From positions 84,052,032 through 84,116,031 of the forward strand of contig CM073591.1 of the NCBI GenBank assembly GCA_037074705.1: DNA of 64,000 nucleotides, given 5' to 3'. Origin of the DNA: Zhengitettix transpicula (taxonomy: Eukaryota; Arthropoda; Insecta; Orthoptera; Tetrigidae). Position 1 is the stretch's first letter; each line of letters begins with the position of its first letter. The translations under genes and the position numbers were made by a program. Shown here one piece after another: positions 38,508 through 50,859 of this stretch. Under the pieces are notes generated by a model. The model worked only from the letters and a program-made list of their open reading frames with translations, did not search any database and was not told the origin of the DNA.

Positions 38508-39100
38508 ATTTATCGATTCACTTTATACAAAAAGGAAATGTTCCAATTTTAACTTTTGATGTAGTAAAGTAAATTATTTCTCAAATATATAGTTACTCTG
38601 TGTTCCACCTGCGTTGAGTATAATGGTTCTAGAATTTCCCATTTATTGTTGTTCGTTTTCATTCGCTGTCTAAATGAAGATTTTTAATGCATTACATATT
38701 TCGATCGTTACCTGACAAAGTGCTTAGCATATTTTTCGCTTCACTTGATAATTGCTTTACGAACCTTGGAACAAGCCGAAGCATACATTTTCATATTTAA
38801 CGTGATAACACTTAATTCCTGCAGCTCTATTAGTTAATAAGTAGAGTTTGGATGCTTCAGGCTTATTGAAAAATTAATTATACACAGTTCGCGTTCTATT
38901 AAATTTTAATTTTAACGAACGCATTACAAAAAGTCAACAGCACAAGTTCTCTAAAACATAATTACAATTGTATCAACTCTTCAGGCATCCCTATAATATT
39001 TTGACATATTTATCAAAGTTTGAGTGATTTAGTTAGTTTTCTTATTTTAATTTCCATCCATTAGTTTATATTTTTGGGAGTAGTCGATATTTATTTGTCA
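38508..39100. other. AT-rich DNA, includes half of a local duplicate
   Basis: The sequence after the TSD (38508-38565, ATTTATCGATTCACTTTATACAAAAAGG) is related to 39137-39188. See the empty-site repeat at 39101-39188. Confidence 0.55.
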
Positions 39101-39188
39101 GTTTTAAATTTATCTGCTTCAGAAGAGATTAAAACTAATTTTTGATTCGCTATCTACAAAAAGGAAAGGATCCAAGTTTAACTTTTAT
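39101..39188 (+). repeat. Paralogous empty site of the 37.9-kb insertion
   Basis: This block runs TTTAAATTTATCTGCTTC, AGAAGAGATTAAAACT, then TTTTTGATTCGCTATCTACA and AAAAGGAAAGGATCC. It aligns with the left flank (37899-37933) joined directly to the right flank (38508-38570) of the family R copy, with one TSD and no insert. Confidence 0.8.
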
Positions 39189-41705
39189 TCAGCTAACAAC
39201 ATTTTCTCGTGAATTATTATAATTTTCTTTGCAGTAGAAGAGTTTCATGTTTAAATTACTACTATCTCAACGAAAAATGAAAATTGTTAATTACAGTTTA
39301 TTTTGAGAAGCAATTTACTTATTGCGAGGGAGACGCTATATTACTACGATGTAAAAAGTTTGGGTTGAGCTGATTTTATACGATTTTTATATGTATTATT
39401 AACGGCTATTATCTCTTATTCCACAGTACCGTCAAACTGTAAGCAGTACAAAAATCTAAGTATTTCATTACTTTACTGTTACATATATTAAAAAAAATTA
39501 TTTCTATTGTGTTATTCTCATGTTAGAATGTAGCAAATCAAGAACAGTATCTACATCTAAAATTAATTTTATATCACGCTTCCTTTTAAGTAATAACGAT
39601 TAATTATTCGTGATTTTATACTTTTTTATTTCATTTATTTATTTAAAATAGCTCAATAGAAATCGTATTGTAATTAAATAATCAGTTATTCAGTCTCATG
39701 GGAAACATTGTATTTTAATGAGTGAGTAAAACAGGAGATTTCTGGCCCATTTCCGGCCATAATCATCTGTAAAAACAAATGACAACAATATTGAATGAAG
39801 GGATTAAAACCTGCACGATAATCAACATTCTAAAATATCCGTTCCCAATATCTGATAATTACCTGCATTAAATGTCGAATGAAACTAAATTCGGAAATTA
39901 TGGAATTTGTTTAAAATTGCCATTCATGCTTCCTGGTTTTCTAGGTATTACATTCGCTGCCATTGTACCACGTCTTCGTTGAACGGAAGAATAAAATTAC
40001 GAGTTCTTCCAAAGGACATGTGATCACAAGTAATACCAACGTTCTATTTCAACAGTTCTGTGCGCTAGTATTTATTAACTTCTTAACTAAAATTTCTACA
40101 GTCCTAATAGCTTCAACAGGTACCATCATCGGTTTTCTTAACAAACATTAACAGAATGACTATGTAATATATTCCTTATAAATTGTTTTTTCCATATGAC
40201 GTACTGAATATATTAATTTATTCCCGCGTATTCATTAAATTATCTATATTCTGTTGGAAATATATTCCTTATAAAATGAAAAAATTACGTCTGATTGAAA
40301 ATTAATAATAAGAAAGATATACAAAATGATAATATAAATACAACACAACGTTCCTTACAGTATTTTCCTTTAAAAGGAATTTTTGTGTATACGTCAAATT
40401 CTCAGGCTATAAAAATTTGGTGTATGTTATTTTACTGTGAAGAAACACGACTTTATTAGTCTTTGAGTGAAATTTTTAATTATTTTTAATTATAATAATA
40501 ATTAATTCACCACATTCAATATATACGTAATTGCTCGAATAATTTTTGAGCTAATGTTTGACAAGAACTAACTACTATTAACACAATTTTCAGCCATGTA
40601 TCTCTGTGTAAATGTCTGGAAATTAAAACTAATGCAGCAGACAGAATCGTTAAGAATGCACTTGCGATACAGACAACTAGAAAATAACTCGTTAACTATG
40701 AGCATTATCGTTATTAAAGAAGTTCGTCTCATTTATTATTTCACGTCAAATTGTGCAAAAAATAACTGTTTAATTACACAGAAAATGTGAAGCACATTGG
40801 ACTTTGTGCTCGATGGAATAAATTTCCAGACAAGTTAAGGCTCCTTAGTGAAGAAGTTAATGGGCATTGTTGAAGTAAGTCAAAATATCAATACTGGAAG
40901 TTCAATGAAGACTGGCTCATTTACATGATAATAATAGCACGAAAGAAGTGACATGTATATTTCTTCCTCTGTACTGTCATTGAAGTGCGATGTCTCCACG
41001 TTTGCACAATTCAGACATTAATAATGTTTTGATCGATCCTCATAATCTTGTTTTAAGATGTTGGAAAAATAATTTTTACTCATTAAAAACTAATACTGCA
41101 ACTAAATGAGTTTTTTAAAGATTCTATTGTGTAGGTAGTATTTAAAATAATGAAAATAGATGACGACCAGATAAACCTTTCGTACAATTTTAAATTTATT
41201 CTCAATTAATTCTTTTTACAAATCACTTTACTGAATAGAATTTAATTGTCAGGAGGTTTCTTATGCACACTTCTATTCACCTCCTGGGAATATTCAAACA
41301 TTAACGGGTTAAGTAGTTATCTGATTTTCAATTTTTCTGAATGACATTAAATATTTTTCGAAATATATAAGTTTATTATACATCGATACACAAGGAGAGT
41401 TTTTAAGTTAATTTTTTAAAAATGTTATAGCTGATTCTCCGAATTTATGCAGAAATTTATTTATCTCAACTATAGTGTACGGAAAATGGAATAAATTCTA
41501 TCTATAATGCAACATCGACGTAATTCTATTTACAGATTATTAAAAGTATAATTAAATATTCAAATTAAAACGTAAAGTATTTTACAATCTCATTCTAAAC
41601 CTTATTTTTTACATTTTTTGTAATAAATAACTTATTGGGTATACACAAAATTCAACAAACAACATAAGTTCTGCATAGTTGAAACTCAGTAGAACTTAAT
41701 ACACA
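39189..41705. other. AT-rich DNA, no gene seen
   Basis: The only structure noted is a second copy, at 40286-40354, of the terminal-inverted-repeat element seen at 5408-5575. Frames at 39963-40151 and 40596-40790 show no motif. Confidence 0.55.
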
Positions 41706-41788
41706 GCAATTGTGACTTGTTAATCGTGAACGATGACGTAATTATTATTACTGGATTTTTTAAGCTAAAATGGAGATCCTCGAGGATG
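41706..41788 (+). repeat. Dispersed repeat, partner of 49798-49876
   Basis: TTGTGACTTGTTAAT, CGATGACGTAATTATTA and AGCTAAAATGGAGATCC are shared with the complement of 49798-49876, in the same order, with scattered differences. The unit lies just outside the Helitron block, inverted with respect to its partner 8 kb away. Class unknown. Confidence 0.75.
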
Positions 41789-41808
41789 ACTGGCATCTGC
41801 TCTCTCAT

Positions 41809-42213
41809 TCATGTTAAGATATAGCAGTATTCCCGAACGAAACAAGGTGGCGCAAATTGAGGGAGGGGACGATAAAACCACCCCCTTTCTTTTTTCATGT
41901 TTTCTTTGGCTTCTGTGGTTTCTAAGGGTAAGTCATATTCCTTAGGCTTGTTACCAATAACATAACGCCAACCGTTCTTTATGTAATGCAACATTTCACC
42001 CCAGGATTTACGCCAACTTGACGTCTTCGTAGGATATATTACTGCATTAAACGGCAAAGCAAGAAACCTACCCAAAAAATTTTCACCTTTTTCAACTAAA
42101 TTACCTATCTTAGGCAAAACAGACTTTTATTTTTACTTTTCAATTCTGCCATACATACTTACAAGGGCCTTTCTACAATCAGATCGTAAAATATACCTGA
42201 TTATAGACGAAAA
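41809..42213 (-). other. Open block of unknown origin, partly repeat
   Basis: A 102-codon minus-strand frame (42117-41809) has fairly balanced composition (for example NGWRYVIGNKPKEYDLPLET). Its last 20 codons come from a repeat shared with 52911-52966 (ATAGCAG-ATTC-CGAACG ... GCGCA-ATTGAG-GAGGGG). Either an exon fragment beside a repeat or a piece of an unrecognised transposon. Confidence 0.3.
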
Positions 42214-44130
42214 TCTTATAAATAAAAAAGAGTGTATGTATGTTTGTTTGTATGTTTGTTTGTATGTTTGTATATTTGTATGTTCGTTATACAAATCTAC
42301 ACCGGTAGAGCAAATTTCACCAAATTTCGTACACGTGTTCTTTACGACCAGGAAACAAACACTGTCGGGGTGAGACATGTCTACCACCCCCAGAAGTGGG
42401 GGTGGACGGGGGTTGAAATATTTAAACATGCTAAAACAGCCGATATTTTAGTCGGATAATAATTTTTAGGGGTCCAAGATATTGATGGTGTTTCTACCGA
42501 TATTTTCTGAATATAATTTTCATCCCCTACACCCTGGGAAAAGGGCACCCTTAGGGCTTGGGGTGGAGAATACAAATCTATACCGGTAGATCAAATTTCA
42601 CCAAATTTCGTACACGTGTTCTTTGCGACCAGGAAAACAACACTGTCGGGTTGAGTCGCGCCTACCACCCCCAGAAGCGGGGGTGGAAATATTTGAACAT
42701 GCTAAAACAGTCGATATTTCAGTCGGATAAATATTTTTAGGGGTCAAAGATATTTATAGTCTTTCCACTGATGATATCTGAATATAATTTTCAACCTCTA
42801 CACCCTGGGGAAAGAGCACCCCTAGCGTTTGGGGTGGAGAATACAAATCTACACCCTGGGGAAAGAGCACCCCTAGCGTTTGGGGTGGAGAATACAAATC
42901 TACACCGCTGGAGCAAATTTCACCAAATTTCTTACACGGGTTCTTTGCGACCAGGAAAACAACACTGTTGGGTTGAGTCGCGTCTACCACCCCCAGCAGC
43001 GGGGGTGGACGGGGGTGGAAATATTTGAACATGCTAAAACAGTCGATATTTCAGTCGGATAAATATTTTTAGGGGTCAAAGATATTTATAGTCTTTCCAC
43101 TCATTATATCTGAATATAACTTTCAACCTCTACACCCTGGGGAAAGAGCACCCCTAGCGTTTGGGGTGGAGAATACAAATCTACACCGCTGGAGAAAATT
43201 TCACCAAATTTCGTACACGGGTTCTTTGCGACCAGGAAAACAACACTGTTGGGTTGAGTCGCGTCTACCACCCCCAGCAGCGGGGGTGGAAATATTTGAA
43301 CATGCTAAAACAGTCGATATTTCAGTCGGATAAATATTTTTAGGGGTCAAAGATATTTATAGTCTTTCCACTCATAATATCTAAATATAATTTTCAACCT
43401 CTACACCCTGGGGAAAGAGCACCCCTAGCGTTTGGGGTGGAGAATACAAATCTACACCGCTGGAGCAAATTTCACCAAATTTCGTACACGGGTTCTTTGC
43501 GACCAGGAAAACAACACTGTTGGGTTGAGTCGCGTGTACCACCCCCAGCAGTGGGGGTGGACGGGGGTGGAAATATTTGAACATGCTAAAACAGTCGATA
43601 TTTCAGTCGGATAAATATTTTTAGGGGTCAAAGATATTTATAGTCTTTCCACTGATGATATCTGAATATAATTTTCAACCTCTACACCCTGGGGAAAGAG
43701 CACCCCTAGCGTTTGGGGTGGAGAATACAAATCTACACCGCTGGAGCATATTTCACCAAATTTCGTACACGGGTTCTTTGTGACCAGGAAAACATCACTG
43801 TTGGGATGAGACGCGTCTACCAACCCCAGAAGCGGTGTGGACTGGGGTGGAAATATTTGAACATGCTAAAACAGTCGATATTTCAGTCCGATAAATATTT
43901 TTAGGGGTCAAAGATATTTATAGTCTTTCCACTGATGATATCTGAATATAATTTTCAACCTCTACACCCTGGGGAAAGAGCACCCCTAGCGTTTGGGGTG
44001 GAGAATACAAATCTACACCGCTGGAGCATATTTCACCAAATTTCGTACACGGGTTCTTTGTGACCAGGAAAACATCACTGTCGGGATGAGACGCGTCTAC
44101 CAACCAGAAGCGGGGGTGGACGGGGGTTGT
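42214..44130 (+). mobile_element. Helitron-like element 1, 3'-incomplete
   Basis: Starts A|TCTTATAAATAAAAAAGAG, the same 5' end as the complete element at 44522, with an A before TC as expected for Helitron insertion. A TATGTTTG-rich stretch (42236-42290) is followed by the 280-bp tandem array. The 3' hairpin and CTAG end are missing; sequence breaks off near 44130 after CGGGGGTGGACGGGGGTTG. No Rep/helicase is encoded, so it is non-autonomous. Confidence 0.7.
42290..44130 (+). repeat. Tandem array of about 280-bp units
   Basis: Six full or near-full units and one partial. CTACACCCTGGGGAAAGAGC begins units at about 42527, 42798, 43131, 43401, 43681 and 43961. Spacing is 270 or 280 bp, the 10-bp difference being an extra ACGGGGGTGG; one unit is longer because a 53-bp segment is doubled at 42798-42903. 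Each unit contains TTTCACCAAATTTCGTACAC and CAGTCGATATTTCAGTCGG. The single unit in the element at 44522 shows the pre-amplification form. The 60-90-codon frames here are repeat artefacts. Confidence 0.95.
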
Positions 44131-44521
44131 TCATACTATTTTAACCTATGTTGTTTCGATTAATAACGACGTTTAATCAAAAATAAAAGTGTTTCAGAAC
44201 CATTGCTTTTTATACTCTTTTAAAAAGTATTTATATTATAAATTGTTATAAACATAATTTTACATTTATTCCGTAATTGAAGTTGTATTATTGAGAAGAA
44301 ATAAAGCAACAAATAATCACGGACAAATACATGTAACAAAAACTCTACATGCTAACTTAGTTTATAATTTAGTTTACTACAACTTCAATGAAAATATTAT
44401 CCACGTAATCTACATTATTAGAACAATTGTTCTCAAAATCCTAAACCATATAAATCAATCCATTAATAATCCCTTTTCTACCAGAACGAAAGGGCTTAAT
44501 ATAAATAATTATTACACTTAA
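44131..44521. other. AT-rich spacer between two Helitrons
   Basis: No homology to either element; a 76-codon frame at 44291-44521 is AT-biased. This may be host DNA. Confidence 0.5.
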
Positions 44522-46520
44522 TCTTATAAATAAAAATGAGTGTATGTATGTATGTATGTTTGTATGTTTGTATATTTGTATGTTTGTATATTTGTATGTT
44601 TGTATATTTGTATGTTCGTTATACAAATCTACACCGCTGGAGAAAATTTCACCAAATTTCGTACACGTGTTCTTTGCGACCAGGAAACAAACACTGTCGG
44701 GGTGTGACGCGTCTACCACCCCCATAAGCGGGGGTGGACGGGGTGGAAATATTTAAACATGCTAAAACAGTCGATATTTCAGTCGGATAAATATTTTTAG
44801 GGGTCAAAAATATTTATAGTGTTTCCACTGATGATATCTTAATATAATTTTCAACCTCTACACCCTGGAGAAAGAGCACCCCTAGCGTTTGGGGTGGAGA
44901 ATACAAATCTATACCGGTGGATCAAATTTCACCAAATTTCGTACACGTGTTCTTTGCGACCAGGAAAACAACACTGTCGGGGTAAGACGCGTCTACCACC
45001 CCCAGAAGCGGGTCGGCATTATCAGTAGAGCACTTTTAGGTGTTGGGTGGAGGAACGCTGCAATAAAATAACGCGAATACAACCGAGAATGGAGTCAAAT
45101 CCAAGGTTATGGATGTCATCCAGTTCAATTATAGCATCAAATTGGCCATTTAGCCCCAAGAAGCGGGAGTGAATGGGATGGAAATTTTCTAACATGTTAA
45201 ATCATCGATATTAGCGTGGAATAAATAAATGCCGGGACCATTCACGTCGATAGTATTTCTACCGATGTTGTTTGTAGGCATGATAGGGGTGGGGCTGGAG
45301 GGGATTTCCTTGAAAATAACGGGAAAACAACCGAGATTCGAGTCAAATCGAAGGTCATGGATGTCCCTGAATTTATTTAAGACAATCTGGACAACGCGCG
45401 GATATCGGCTGGGTTGGGATGAGTTACCGGCTGTTTTTTGCGTCGATTAAATATATTTCGGGATGAATTAGATTAATAAAATTTCCCTACATGTTCTCTG
45501 TGAATAATTTCAACCCCTTTCGGACTCATAAGGGTGCACCCTTAAGGGTGGGCGTGAAGTAGCATTACATAAAAAGAAACCAGAAACTATCGGGATTGTC
45601 ACTGAGTTTAATTAATTTCCTTGAAAATAACGGGAAAACAACCGAGATTCGAGTCAAATCGAAGGTAATGGATGTTGCTGAATTTATTTATGACAATCTG
45701 GACAACGCGCGGGTATCGGCAGGGTAGGGATGAGTTGACCGGCTGTTTTTTCGTCAATTAAATATATTTCGGGATGAATTAGATTAATAAAATTTCCCTA
45801 CATGTTCTCTGTGTATAATTTTCACCCCTTTCGGACTCGGAAGGGTACACCCTTAAGGGATGGCGTGGAAGTAGCATCAGATAAAAATAAACCAGAAACT
45901 ATCAGGATTGTCACTGAGTTTAATTATGACATTAAACTTGACCGTTTAAGTCCCCGAAGCGGGAGTGGTCGGGGGTGAAAAATTTCAAACATGTTAAACG
46001 GTCGATATTTGCGATAATTATTTCCTGGGGTTAATTACTTTGATAGTATTTATACCGATGTTGTTTGTGTATAATTTAACCCCTGTGAGGGGAGCAAGCT
46101 TAGGGGTGGGGTGGAGGCACGTTAAATAAAATCCCTCAAAAACAACCGAGATTCGAATCAATTCCGAGACTATGAATGTCGCTGAATCTAATTGTGACAA
46201 CCCTGGGTAACGCGACGGGTTTGGGAGGTGTTGGGCGGGGGAATAAATTTTCAGACAATGTAATCGGCTGATTTTTGCGTGGAATACATTCTTTTTCATT
46301 ATCGCATATTTGTGGGGGTGGTCATCTTCTAACATGTAAAAACGGCCGATATATTTAGTCAATGACTTCATCCCCCCTTCGGCATGGGAGTTGAGCACAT
46401 TTAGGGATAGGGTTCGAGGAGCTTTACATAAAAATAGCGCAAAAGTAACCAAAATTGGAGTCTTATGGATGGTTATAGATAGATAAATGACATCTCGGGC
46501 AACGCCGGGCACCCAGCTAG
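44522..46520 (+). mobile_element. Helitron-like element 2, both ends present
   Basis: The 5' end is A|TCTTATAAATAAAAATGAG (44521/44522). The 3' end is CTCGGGCAACGCCGGGCACCCAGCTAG|T (46494-46521), combining a short CGG/CCG hairpin with a CTAG terminus. TC start, CTAG end and insertion between A and T are the defining Helitron features. About 2.0 kb long, it contains one copy of the 280-bp unit, a 311-bp tandem repeat and further degenerate repeats, but no Rep/helicase. It therefore depended on an autonomous partner. Confidence 0.8.
45306..45927 (+). repeat. 311-bp tandem repeat, two units
   Basis: TTCCTTGAAAATAACGGGAA starts units at 45306 and 45617. Both continue through ACAATCTGGACAACGCGCGG, GAATTAGATTAATAAAATTT and ACCCTTAAGGG with few differences. 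More diverged relatives of the same motifs (ATGGATGTC, AACCGAGATTCGA) occur before and after within the element. Confidence 0.9.
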
Positions 46521-48091
46521 TATATATATATATTGTAGTAATTGGTAATTAAGGCATTGTTCTAATTGGAAAGTTGAATTGTAGAGGACTCATTATTGGT
46601 GGATATAGCGGACGCCGCAACAAACCGGCAATGCAAAAAAAAAGTATTGTTGATCGGTCGAGAAGGTTTTACGCGCTCAAAATTTACGAGACGAATGAAC
46701 AGTTGGGCAGCGGACAGCAAGTAGAACAGAGTAAAAGAACGAACAGTTGGGCAGTAAACGGCGAGATGTACAGATTAAAATTCTAATTCACGAAAACTTG
46801 AACAATCTTTGTCAGTCAGCAGTGAAGACTGAAAGGTCTAATTTAAAGAACGAGAAAGTGTTCCAGTAACCAGTACGCTGTTATATCACAAATGCAGAAA
46901 CTGATCTAGTCTTCAGTCAACAGACAAAACCAATGAGGTGCATTTTCAACAAAAATCCACGAGATCTACAAATCCAGGTTGCAGTAAATCATCGAGAATC
47001 GACAAATTTATTTTAAACCAACTAATAATCTACGCTAATTAGAGTCTGTGAACATTTAGAGTCTGTGAGTACTTATAATCAGTGATATCCCCAAAATTGT
47101 GCACAAAAAGTTAAAATGAGACCTGGGCTGCCGTAAGTAGAAAGAAAACTTTAAAATCATTGTAAACCACGTTTAAAAGATAAACGTGAGATCGTTCTTT
47201 AATTATCGATAAAATGAGATCTTTAATTATTCAGATCATTCTTTATTTCTTGATAAAAATGAAATTGTTTAAATTCAATCTTTGGTATTATTTCTTCAGC
47301 AACAAATTTCGTCTATGTTCAGATGCATTGATTCCCATATAAAGCAAATGTAATTTTTGTGATTTTGATTATATAAATTCTGCCATTATCAAACCCAGTT
47401 AAAGACCCTGAGATCCCAAATATTTTGTGATTTGAATACTTGTTTTAAAATTGTTAATAAATCTTGTTTAATAGTTTTCACGTAATAGTTCTTTTCATTT
47501 AAAAACGCCACATAGTTCATATCATGAATTATTGTCAAAAGATACAAGCTATCGATATAAATTATTACAATATATATTGTAATAAACATCTGGTTAACGA
47601 TTAATTTGCCTCACGTTGTTGGGCCATTAATGTTATAAACAACAGGTTAGCGATTAATTTTCTCCACGTTGGTGAAGCCATAAATGTAATAAATACCTTA
47701 ATGGGGTTCATTAAATAAATCAATTAACAAAAAAATTAATTAAAATTTGAATGGTAGTTTGCCACACGTTGAAGACGTCAAATATATAAAATAGTGGTCT
47801 TTAATCATTGGAATAATTAACAAAATTAATTTAAGATTTAAATTTAAAAAATTATTATTGTTTAAAATTTACATTGTATAAGATCTATTTCATCCAGTTA
47901 ACAACAAATACTTTAATTTTTAATTGATTAATTATCGTTTACAATTTTCTTGTACTCACGAGAATACTTCTGGTACACCCACTAAAACAGGCCATTCATT
48001 ACTCACTGATTCTACACTTTTGAATTTGAATACACGTGGTCGTTGCCCTCTCGTGTCTCTGCTATCCGGGAATCTGGATTAATCCACTCTT
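46521..48091. other. AT-rich DNA, no gene seen
   Basis: A (TA)n stretch follows the Helitron end (46521-46532). A short duplication, GAGTCTGTGA-CATTTAGAGTC, lies near 47041-47070, and AACAGTTGGGCAG occurs twice (46699 and 46741). A loose repeat GTTA-CGATTAATTT-CC-CACGTTG occurs at 47591-47620 and 47645-47672. Confidence 0.5.
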
Positions 48092-48374
48092 AGCAGCAGC
48101 AGCAGCAGCCGGTTACAATATATTGCAATCATTATTTGCACGTTGTCTAAAACATAACATTTTCGCTACTTTTATTGTTCAATTTATTATTATGAATACT
48201 TTCTAAATTATGTTTAAGTGGAACGCAAATCATATTATTTATATTGCCAGTGAAAGAGGGGAAGGTGGCAAGAAGCATAAAAAAAGGTGAGTTATTTATT
48301 TCTCTCAAGGGAAATGAATTTGATGGGCACAATTTTTACATTAAGATTTTTTTAAAAAGTGCTGCTGCTGCTGC
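48092..48374. repeat. Inverted CAG/CTG trinucleotide pair
   Basis: (AGC)6 at 48092-48109 and (TGC)5 at 48360-48374 face each other across 250 bp. They could pair in RNA, but no flanking complementarity extends the arms. Confidence 0.8.
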
Positions 48375-49797
48375 GGTAGTATACGAAGATAAATACGGAA
48401 ATTCCCCCTAATTGTTGTGCAAGATACTATAAATGTTTTGCGTGATATGGCATCATATTACATTAGCAAATGTTCTTTATAGTGCTAAATTTATGGCTGT
48501 TACAGGTAGCGTTGGAAAAAGCACTACAAAGATTATGCTGCAGACTGTTCTATCCCAATACAATCTTGTGTGAATTATGGTAATTTGAATAGGTCTACAT
48601 TTAACGGTTCTCAAAGCTACAAGAAAACCCGGAATAAACACATACAACACGGTTTACTGTGGTCGAACTCTACGCGCTTATTGAAGCTGACTGTCTGCGC
48701 TCAGGAAGTGGGTAGCGCCTGGGTCGTCAATGTATTTGACGCGATCTAAAGACACCACCATTATATTTCTACGCGTAAAATTATAGAATGGTCTGTCGGT
48801 TTCTGTGCAAGTAAATGTGGGCTTAAAGTCATCCAAAGTCCCACAAATCATTGTAGTGAACTAGAAAACTCCGAATTCAGCATTTGTCTCAGTAATTCTG
48901 GATCGTTTATTAATTACTATTCCCTCCACCCTCCTCCTCCATGGCGATTTGGGCAAAAATTACAGTAACGGTGCACCTGTACTGTCTCAAATACGCTTAG
49001 GAAATAGACAGCAATCTCATCGTGTTGGAGCGTTTATTATTAATCCTTTCTCATCCAACTCCAAATAACAATGACGTATTTAAAAATATTCGTCAAAAGT
49101 ATTAGATAAAAAAAATGGGAACCGTGGTTTCAATGGTTTTGTAGGAAATAACAAAAAATATTTCATAAGTTATTAAAATTAAATTATTTAAATTTAAATA
49201 ACATTGGGAAGAACGCAGTTTATAATTTTCTACCTCATACATAAATAAGTTAATTGCGATAACTGCAGTGGCTGTGAATGCAAAAATCATTAAATGTGGT
49301 AAGAGAATGGATTAAAAGAAGAAATCAATTAGTGATTTGAATAATAAACCTAGGTTTGGTTAGGTCCCATTGATCTATTACTGTCACTAGAGTACTCTCA
49401 ACTATGTTGTCAAACTAGATATGGCGTCAGTTCTGTCACGACAGAGCGATACCGCCTATCACTTTATCTACAGGATGAGAGCTTTTGTGATAGTTGTTGT
49501 TATGGAGACAATCACCATGTAAACAAGGATTAAATTCAGCGATCGAACAACAACTTTTAACAGTATCATAGCCTGGATTACTGTGCAATATTGATAGTCT
49601 ATATGTAAATATCTTACGAGGGTCATTCTGGAGAGATACTTTTATTTACAGCTATATTTGAACAAAATATATGAAACACTTTACCATTGTTCCACGTCAC
49701 TCTCCACTAGGAATTAAATTATCCTAAAATATTAGGGCATGAATATGTTTTTCAATATATTTCATAGTCCTTTGCGTTGCAACATACGAATATGAAT
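48375..49797. other. AT-rich DNA with a dispersed repeat piece
   Basis: 48643-48692 (ACACGG-TTACTGTGGTCGA ... TTGAAGCTGACTG) is related to 52989-53036 (TACGGTCTAACGTGGTCGAG ... TGAAGTTGATTG). No gene seen. Confidence 0.5.
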
Positions 49798-49876
49798 TCA
49801 TCCTCGTGGATCTCCATTTTAGCTTGCAATATCCAGTAATAATTACGTCATCGATCGTAATTAACAAGTCACAACT
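49798..49876 (-). repeat. Dispersed repeat, partner of 41706-41788
   Basis: Complement of the repeat at 41706-41788, in inverted orientation. Confidence 0.75.
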
Positions 49877-50859
49877 GATTTATACTGAATTAATAAGGAA
49901 CCAATGTCATAAATATGAATTGTATCGCATGTACGATATTTATATACTAAGTTAAAGATTATTGTACCTCTTCGATCATAGGAGCAGTAAATCCACAAGT
50001 TCATGTGCATTTCGTATTTGAAACCACGCACACATTGACAAGTTCAAACTTGTGTTTATCCGGATACTACCATATCCGACACAGTTGGGAATGTGCAAAC
50101 ATTTTAAGAATATTTTCAGTTAACTGTGTAAGCAATGTATTTTCATTGATAAAACACTAATTTCAGTAAATTCAAAGGTATGTATTGTCATAAATAATTA
50201 ATAAATTTTAGTAAATAATTAATATATTAATAAATAAAATATTTAATAATTAATTATAAACTTGCTGTAATTTAATAAAATATTTAAATAAAATTTAGCT
50301 TTAGCTGCTATTAAAGGCAAATAATAATAAATAGACAATTTTTATCATGCCTAAAATTGATCTCAATGCATTATGGGCTTTTCGGTGAAAAATAAATCAC
50401 AATTGTAACTGTAGGAGATAAGAAAAATATTTGTGTAGTCTTCTCAGAATATCAACTGGATAAACTCGAGAAAGATACATGAGCCACCTTCACCGGGAAA
50501 GCCTGCAGTCTTTAAGAAAAATATATCACGGCAGTTTTTGAGACCACCGAAAATTCACAGAAACGTGAAAAAATAATTCCTGGATCAGAATTTGGACTTA
50601 GCCACGGGAGGCGCACAGAAGTAGTAGGCAAATCAAGATTATCAGAATCCAGATTGGCCTACTGCAAAATAGGTGGCCGAAAAGTGAAATAAAATAAAAA
50701 TAGTGTAATAAAATAATTTTTAATTCCGATTGCAAAATGAAAATGTATTCTAATCTTGATTAAAGGCAACCGCTCAGTCAAACTATTATTCAAACAGCAT
50801 AAAAAATACTTAAACAACTCGCATGTGTGTTCTTTTTGCTCTCAGAATGACAATTTTCA
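49877..50859. other. AT-rich DNA, no gene seen
   Basis: Nothing recognised. Confidence 0.6.

Noticed and set aside
42558..44103. Series of 60-98-codon frames with near-identical peptides on both strands
   Set aside because: Direct by-product of the 280-bp tandem units in the Helitron-like element.
48092..48374. CAG/CTG pair as a long hairpin gene or polyglutamine exon
   Set aside because: Complementarity is limited to the triplets, and no open frame extends through either run.
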